Source: Hydractinia symbiolongicarpus
Lineage: Eukaryota; Cnidaria; Hydrozoa; Anthoathecata; Hydractiniidae
Reading direction: 5' to 3'
Length of the DNA stretch: 64,000 nucleotides
Assembly (NCBI RefSeq): GCF_029227915.1
Contig: NC_079877.1
Coordinates: 5,210,001-5,274,000 of the forward strand
The translations under genes and the position numbers were made by a program. This document shows positions 57,301-64,000 of the stretch, in pieces; the first letter of the stretch is position 1; every line of letters begins with the position of its first letter. The notes below the pieces were generated by a model, which saw nothing but the letters and a program-made list of their open reading frames with translations, searched no databases and was not told the DNA's origin.

Positions 57301-59860
57301 GAAAGTACCCAGGGAGTAAACTCATTTCCAAAACGATTTTTTAAATTATTATTTCACCACTAAAGCCCATGAGACTTGTAGTTTTTAAAAATGTTTTCAT
57401 TTTTGATGGGACGCTGAATAAAAGAAGTTTAATCGCCGGCAAACAAAAACCCGCGATTTCCCGTAAATCCCGGACTCGGCCCGTATAGTTAAATGTATAC
57501 AAGGAAAGTACCCAGTGAGTAAACTCATTTCCCGAACGAATTTTTAAATTATTTTTTCACCACTAAAACGTATGAGACTTGTAGTTTTCAAAAATGTTTT
57601 CAATTTTGATAAGACGCTGAATAAAAGAAGTTTAATCGCCGGCAAACGAAAACCTGCGACTTCCCGTAAATCCCGGACTCGGCCCGTACAGTTAAAAGTA
57701 TACAAAGAAAGTACCCCGGGTGTAAACTTATTTCCCGAACGATTTTTAAACTATTTTTTCACCACTAAAACGCATGAGACTTGTAGTTTTCAAAAATGTT
57801 TTCATTTTTGATGAGACGCTGAATAAAAGAAGTTTAATCGCCGGCAAACGAAAACCTGCGATTTACCGTAAATCCCGTACTCGGCCCGTATAGTCAAAAG
57901 TATACAAAGAAAGTACCCAGGGAGTAAACTCATTTCCCAAACGATTTTTTAAATTATTATTTCACCACTAAAGCCCATGAGACTTGTAGTTTTCAAAAAT
58001 GTTTTCATTTTTGTGGAGACGCTGAATAAAAGAAGTTTAATCGCCGGCAAACGAAAACCTGCGATTTACCGTAAATCCCGTACTTGGCCCGTATAGTCAA
58101 AAGTATACAAGGAAAGTACCCTGTGAGTAAACTCATTTCCAAAACGATTTTTTAAATTATCTTTTCACCACTAAAACGCTTGAGACTTGTAGTTTTCAAA
58201 AATGTTTTCATTTTTGATGAGACGCTAAATAAAAGAAGTTTAATCGCCGGCAAACGAAAACCCGCAATTTCCCGTAAATCCCGGTCTCGGCCCGTATAGT
58301 CAAAAGTATACAAGAAAGTACCCAGGGAGTAAACTCATTTCCCAAACGATTTTTTAAATTATTATTTCACCACTAAAACCCATGAGACTTGTAGTTTTTA
58401 AAAATGTTTTCATTTTTGATGAGACGCTGAATAAAAGAAGTTTAATCGCCGGCAAACGAAAACCCGCAATTTCCCGTAAATCCCGGTCTCGGCCCGTATA
58501 GTCAAAAGTATACAAGGAAAGTACCCAGTGAGTAAACTCATTTCCCGAACGATTTTTTAAATTATTTTTTCACCACTAACACGCATGAGACTTGTAGTTT
58601 TTAAAAATGTTTTCATTTTTGATGAGACGCTGAATAAAAGAAGTTTAATCGCCGGCAAACGAAAACCAGCGATTTCCCGTAAATCCCGGACTCGGCCCGT
58701 ATAGTCAAAAGTATACAAGGAAAGTACCCAATAAGTAAACTCATTTCCCGAACGAATTTTTAAATTATTTTTTTACCACTAAAACGCATGAGACTTGTAG
58801 TTTTCAGAAATGTTTTCATTTTTGATGAGACGCTTAATGAAAGTGGTTTAATCGCCGGCAAACGAAAACCCGCGATTTCCCGTAAATCCAGGGCTTGGCC
58901 CGTATAGTCGAATGTATACAAAGAAAGTACCCTGTGAGTAAACTCATTTCCAAAACGATTTTTTAAATTATCTTTTCACCACTAAAACGCTTGAGACTTG
59001 TAGTTTTCAAAAATGTTTTCATTTTTGATGAGACGCTAAATAAAAGACGTTTAATCGCCGGCAAACGGAAACCCGCCATTTCCCGTAAACCCCGGACTCG
59101 GACCGCATAGTCAAAAGTATAAAAAGAAAGTACCCAGGGTGTAAACTCATTTCCCGAACGATTTTTTAAATTATTATTTCACCACTAAAGCCCATGAGAC
59201 TTGTAGTATTTAAAAATATTTTCATTTTTGATGAGACGCTGAATAAAAGAAGTTTAATCGCCGGCAAACGAAAACCCGCGACTTCCCGTAAATCCCGGAC
59301 TCGGCCCGTATAGTCAAAAGTATGCAAAGAAAGTACCCAGGGAGTAAACTCATTTCCCGAACGATTTTTTAAATTTTTTTTTCACCACTACAACGCATGA
59401 GACTTGTAGTTTTCAAAAATGTTTTCATTTTTGATGAGACGCTGAATAAAAGAAGTTTAATCGCCGGCAAACGAAAACCTGCGATTTCCCGTAAATCCCG
59501 GACTCGGCCGGTAGAGTCAAAAGTATACAAAGAAAGTACCCGGGGTGTAAACTCATTTCCCGAACGAATTTTTAAATTATTTTTTCACCACTAAAACGTA
59601 TGAGACTTGTAGTTTTCAAAAATGTTTTCATTTTTGATGAGACGCTGAATAAAAGAAGTTTAATCGCCGGCAAACGAAAACCTGCGACTTCCCGTAAATC
59701 CCGGACTCGGCCCGTATAGTCAAAAGTATACAAAGAAAGTACCCCGGGTGTAAACTCATTTCCCGAACGATTTTTTAAACTATTTTTTCACCACTAAAAC
59801 GCATGAGACTTGTATTTTTCAAAAATGTTTTCATTTTTGATGAGACGCTTAATAAAAGAG
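57301..59860. repeat. Mixed right-half monomers with small indels
   Basis: Satellite only. It contains GATGGGACGC, G, CGATTTACCG, D (about 58,838) and E (GGACCGCAT near 59,100) units. One T is missing near 57,741 (GATTTTTAAAC), one base near 58,312 (ACAAGAAAGTACC), and other oddities are TTTTTGTGGAGACGC near 58,011, GGCCGGTAGAGTC near 59,506 and AAGTATAAAAAG near 59,116. The missing T joins two plus-strand frames into a chance 79-codon ORF. Confidence 0.75.
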
Positions 59861-61473
59861 GTTTAATCGCCGGAAAACGAAATCCCGCGATTTCCCGTAA
59901 ATCCCGGGCTTGGCCGGTATAGTCGAATGTATACAAAGAAAGTACCCAGGAAGTAAACTCATTTCCCGAACGATTTTTTAAATTTTTTTTTCACCACTAA
60001 AACGCATGAGACTTGTAGTTTTCAAAAATGTTTTCATTTTTGATGAGACGCTGAATAAAAGAAGTTTAATCGCCGGCAAACGAAAACCCGCGACTTCCCG
60101 TAAATCCCGGGCTTGGCCCGTATAGTCAAAAGTATACAAAGATAGTACCGAGGGAGTAAACTCATTTCCCGAACGATTTTTTAATTCATTTTTTCACCAC
60201 TAAAACGCATGAGACTTGTAGTTTTCAAAAATGTTTTCATTTTTGATAAGACGCTGAATAAAAGAAGTTTAATCGCCGGCAAACGAAAACCTGCGATTTC
60301 CCGTAAATCCCGGACTCGGCCTGTATAGTCAAAAGTATACAAAGAAAGTACCAAGGGAGTAAATTCATTTCCCAAACGTTTTTTTGAATTACTTTTTCAA
60401 CACTAAAACGCATGAGACTTGTAGTTTTAAAAAATGTTTTCATTTTTGATGAGACGCTGAATAAAAGAAGTTTAATCGCCGGCAAACGAAAACCTGCGAT
60501 TTCCCGTAAATCCTGGACTCGGCCCGTATAGTCAAAAGTATACAAAGAAAGTACCCAGGGAGTAAACTCATTTCCCAAACGATTTTTTAAATTATTATTT
60601 CACCACTAAAGCCCATGAGACTTGTTGTTTTTAAAAATGTTTTCATTTTTGATGGGACGCTGAATAAAAGAAGTTTAATCGCCGGCAAACAAAAACCCGC
60701 GAGTTCCCGTAAATCCCGGACTCGGCCCGTATAGTTAAATGTATACAAGGAAAGTACCCAGTGAGTAAACTCATTTCCCGAACGAATTTTTAAATTATTT
60801 TCTCACCACTAAAACGTATGAGACTTGTAGTTTTCAAAAATGTTTTCATTTTTGATGAGACGCTGAATAAAAGAAGTTTAATCGCCGGCAAACGAAAACC
60901 TGCGACTTCCCGTAAATCCCGGACTCGGCCCGTATAGTCAAAAGTATACAAAGAAAGTACCCCGGGTGTAAACTCATTTCCCGAACGATTTTTTAAACGA
61001 TTTTTTCACCACTAAAACGCATGAGACTTGTAGTTTTCAAAAATGTTTTCATTTTTGATGAGACGCTTAATAAAAGAGGTTTAATCGCCGGAAAACGAAA
61101 TCCCGCGATTTCCCGTAAATCCCGGGCTTGGCCCGTATAGTCGAATGTATACAAAGAAAGTACCCAGGAAGTAAACTCATTTCCCGAACGATTTTTTAAA
61201 TTTTTTTTTCACCACTAAAACGCATGAGACTTTTAGTTTTCAAAAATGTTTTCATTTTTGATGAGACGCTGAATAAAAGAAGTTTAATCGCCGGCAAACG
61301 AAAACCCGCGACTTCCCGTAAATCCCGGGCTTGGCCCGTATAGTCAAAAGTATACAAAGATAGTACCGAGGGAGTAAACTCATTTCCTGAACGATTTTTT
61401 AAATTATTTTTTCACCACTAACACGCATGAGACTTGTAGTTTTTAAAAATGTTTTCATTTTTGATGAGACGCT
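59861..61473. repeat. Undeleted partner of the 42.6-44.2 kb block
   Basis: Same monomers in the same order as 42,620-44,215, with the 17 bases missing there intact near 60,885-60,901. Private changes are GTATTTTTC near 59,813, GGCCGGTAT near 59,913, TTTTTTTGAATT near 60,380 (this removes a minus-strand stop and yields a chance 113-codon ORF) and TAAACGATTTTTTC near 60,993. Confidence 0.85.
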
Positions 61474-63517
61474 TAATGAAAGTGGTTTAATCGCCGGCAA
61501 ACGAAAACCCGCGATTTCCCGTAAATCCCGGGCTTGGCCCGTATAGTCGAATGTATACAAAGAAAGTACCCTGTGAGTAAACTCATTTCCAAAACGATTT
61601 TTTAAATTATCTTTTCACCACTAAAACGCTTGAGACTTGTAGTTTTCAAAAATGTTTTCATTTTTGATGAGACGCTAAATAAAAGAAGTTTAATCGCCGG
61701 CAAACGAAAACCCGCCATTTCCCGTAAACCCCGGACTCGGACCGCATAGTCAAAAGTATACAAAGAAAGTACCCAGGTTGTAAACTCATTTCCCGAACGA
61801 TTTTTTAAATTATTATTTCACCACTAAAGCCCATGAGACTTGTAGTATTTAAAAATATTTTCAATTTTGATGAGACGCTAAATAAAAGAAGTTTAATCGC
61901 CGGCAAACGAAAACCCGCGACTTCCCGTAAATCCCGGACTCGGCCCGTATAGTCAAAAGTATACAACGAAAGTACCCAGGGAGTAAACTCATTTCCCGAA
62001 CGATTTTTTAAATTTTTTTTTCACCACTACAACGCATGAGACTTGTAGTTTTCAAAAATGTTTTCATTTTTGATGAGACGCTGAATAAAAGAAGTTTAAT
62101 CGCCGGCAAACGAAAACCTGCGATTTCCCGTAAATCCCGGACTCGGCCCGTATAGTCAAAAGTATACAAAGAAAGTACCCGGGATGTAAACTCATTTCCC
62201 GAGCAATTTTTTAAATTATTATTTCACCACTAAAGCCCATGAGACTTGTAGTTTTTAAAAATGTTTTCATTTTTGATGAGACACTTAATAAAAGAGGTTT
62301 AATCGCCGGAAAACGAAATCCCGCGATTTCCCGTAAATCCCGGGCTTGGCCCGTATAGTCGAATGTATACAAAGAAAGTACCCAGGAAGTAAACTCATTT
62401 CCCGAACGATTTTTTAAATTTTTTTTTCACCACAAAAACGCATGAGACTTGTAGTTTTCAAAAATGTTTTCATTTTTGATGAGACGCTGAATAAAAGAAG
62501 TTTAATCGCCGGCAAACGAAAACCTGCGATTTCCCGTAAATCCCGGACTCGGCCCGTATAGTCAAAAGTATACAAAGAAAGTACCAAAGGAGTAAACTCA
62601 TTTCCCAAACGATTTTTTAAATTACTTTTTCAACACTAAAACGCATGAGACTTGTAGTTTTCAAAAATGTTTTCATTTTTGATGAGACGCTGAATAAAAG
62701 AAGTTTAATCGCCGGCAAACGAAAACCTGCGATTTACCGTAAATCCCGTACTCGGCCCGTATAGTCAAAAGTATACAAGGAAAGTACCCAGTGAGTAAAC
62801 TCATTTCCCGAACGAATTTTTAAATTATTTTTTTACCACTAAAACGCATGAGACTTGTAGTTTTCAGAAATGTTTTCATTTTTGATGAGACGCTTAATGA
62901 AAGTGGTTTAATCGCCGGCAAACGAAAACCCGCGATTTCCCGTAAATCCCGGGCTTGGCCCGTATAGTCGAATGTATACAAAGAAAGTACCCTGTGAGTA
63001 AACTCATTTCCAAAATGATTTTTTAAATTATCTTTTCACCACTAAAACGCTTGAGACTTGTAGTTTTCAAAAATGTTTTCATTTTTGATGAGACGCTAAA
63101 TAAAAGAAGTTTAATCGCCGGCAAACGAAAACCCGCCATTTCCCGTAAACCCCGGACTCGGACCGCATAGTCAAAAGTATACAAAGAAAGTACCCAGGGT
63201 GTAAACTCATTTCCCGAACGATTTTTTAAATTATTATTTCACCACTAAAACCCATGAGACTTGTAGTATTTAAAAATATTTTCATTTTTGATGAGACGCT
63301 GAATAAAAGAAGTTTAATCGCCGGCAAACGAAAACCCGCGACTTCCCGTAAATCCCGGACTCGGCCCGTATAGTCAAAAGTATACAAAGAAAGTACCCAG
63401 GGAGTAAACTCATTTCCCGAACGATTTTTTAAATTTTTTTTTCACCACTACAACGCATGAGACTTGTAGTTTTCAAAAATGTTTTCATTTTTGATGAGAC
63501 GCTTAATAAAAGAGGTT
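61450..63517. repeat. 7-mer-like D-E-containing units, two partial copies
   Basis: The D-E-CACTACAACGC stretch at about 61,450-62,045 recurs 1,421 bp later (CTTAATGAAAG at 61,472 and 62,893). The spacing equals the 7-mer at 40-43 kb, but the flanks differ. At 61,440-61,470 the D unit is joined to a CACTAACACGC / TTTTTAAAAATG unit instead of the usual CAGAAATG unit, a chimeric junction. Private marks: CCCAGGTTGTAAAC near 61,772 and CCAAAGGAG near 62,583. Confidence 0.75.
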
Positions 63518-64000
63518 TAATCGCCGGAAAACGAAATCCCGCGATTTCCCGTAAATCCCGGGCTTGGCCCGTATAGTCGAATGTATACAAAGAAAGTACC
63601 CAGGAAGTAAACTCATTTCCCGAACGATTTTTTAAATTTTTTTTTCACCACTAAAACGCATGAGATTTGTAGTTTTCAAAAATGTTTTCATTTTTGATGA
63701 GACGCTGAATAAAAGAAGTTTAATCGCCGGCAAACGAAAACCCGCGACTTCCCGTAAATCCCGGGCTTGGCCCGTATAGTCAAAAGTATACAAAGATAGT
63801 ACCGAGGGAGTAAACTCATTTCCTGAACGATTTTTTAAATTATTTTTTCACCACTAACACGCATGAGACTTGTAGTTTTTAAAAATGTTTTCATTTTTGA
63901 TGAGACGCTGAATAAAAGAAGTTTAATCGCCGGCAAACGAAAACCTGCGATTTCCCGTAAATCCCGGACTCGGCCCGTATAGTCAAAAGTATACAACGAA
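63518..64000. repeat. F and A-like monomers and a truncated last unit
   Basis: F starts at 63,518, an ACCGAGGGAG A-like unit at 63,721 and a last unit at 63,924 that is cut by the window edge after 77 bases. The run resembles 41,202-41,684. GAGATTTGTAG near 63,662 is private. The array clearly continues past the window. Confidence 0.8.

Larger units (their letters stand above)
1..64000. repeat. Satellite DNA array, 203-bp monomer, about 315 copies, no interruptions
   Basis: Every line of the window repeats one motif: TAATCGCCGGC, a GC-rich stretch, GTATAG...GTATAC, a T-rich stretch, CATGAGACTTGTAG, a T/A dyad, GACGCTGAATAAAAGAAGTT. Monomer starts fall at 1, 204, 407, 813, 1625 and so on to 63,924, giving 315 complete units. 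Monomers share most positions and differ at a limited set of diagnostic bases that define subtypes. There is no foreign insertion anywhere. Known satellites of this length are usually centromeric, pericentromeric or subtelomeric heterochromatin; that location is inference here. The + strand is arbitrary. Because 203 is not divisible by 3 and each unit carries stops, no reading frame can run through the array. Confidence 0.99.

Noticed and set aside
57572-57811. Plus-strand 79-codon ORF, and a similar 65-codon ORF at 59,397-59,594
   Set aside because: Both are satellite monomers; the extension comes from a one-base T-run deletion or a local base change, and no neighbouring copy keeps the frame.
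60237-60578. Minus-strand 113-codon ORF
   Set aside because: It crosses a monomer boundary only because TTTAAATT became TTTGAATT, removing a stop. Related blocks at 43.1 and 48.4 kb have the stop.
1-64000. CRISPR array
   Set aside because: There are repeats but no unique spacers; the whole 203-bp unit is conserved, and there are no cas genes.
1-64000. Telomere-type short repeats or an rDNA spacer origin
   Set aside because: No runs of telomeric heptamers or hexamers and no rRNA gene sequence are present. A subtelomeric location stays possible but is not shown.

Overview
The whole 64 kb window is one uninterrupted tandem array of a satellite DNA with a monomer of about 203 bp. I see no protein-coding gene, RNA gene, transposon or unique sequence. 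Reading from base 1, with each monomer starting at TAATCGCCGGC, there are 315 complete monomers plus a 77-bp partial one starting at 63,924. That is 22 bases short of exact 203-bp spacing, and two local deletions explain most of the shortfall: net -8 near 31,433 and -17 near 43,646. All short open reading frames (mostly 62-68 codons, minus strand) recur at multiples of 203 bp. They are by-products of the repeat, not genes.

A long, homogeneous, nucleosome-scale satellite with nested higher-order repeats points to a eukaryotic chromosome, from a centromeric, pericentromeric or subtelomeric heterochromatin block. A flowering plant is my first guess, from monomer length and CAAAA-rich composition, but nothing here fixes the species. 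The first monomer is 39% GC and divided: bases 1-54 are GC-rich and CpG-dense, while about 111-180 is AT-rich with T-tracts and a 9-bp-stem dyad.

Layout. From 1 to about 34 kb the array is built from five recurrent monomer subtypes, here called A to E, arranged in shuffled higher-order blocks. A 3.45-kb block at 1 recurs 5,481 bp later. An 18-monomer (3,654 bp) unit is tandem from 7.7 to 15.0 kb and partly recurs at 26.5-29.4 kb. A 2.7-kb block at 3.55 kb recurs at 17.96 kb. A block of about 1.64 kb appears three times between 20.3 and 26.95 kb. From about 34 to 40 kb the array changes character: D and E monomers acquire different diagnostic bases and new subtypes (F and G) appear. The right half (40-64 kb) has its own units: 5-mer (1,015 bp, x3.2), 7-mer (1,421 bp, x2), 6-mer (1,219 bp, x2), 13-mer (2,641 bp, x2), and kilobase-scale segmental copies at offsets of about 7.1 and 17.2 kb.

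There is no gene network to describe. The content is evolutionary: repeated unequal exchange and amplification at several scales, with indels and chimeric monomers that act as tags for ordering the events. Block boundaries were read by eye and are good to a few tens of bases; pairs called near-identical were compared at marker positions, not by full alignment.
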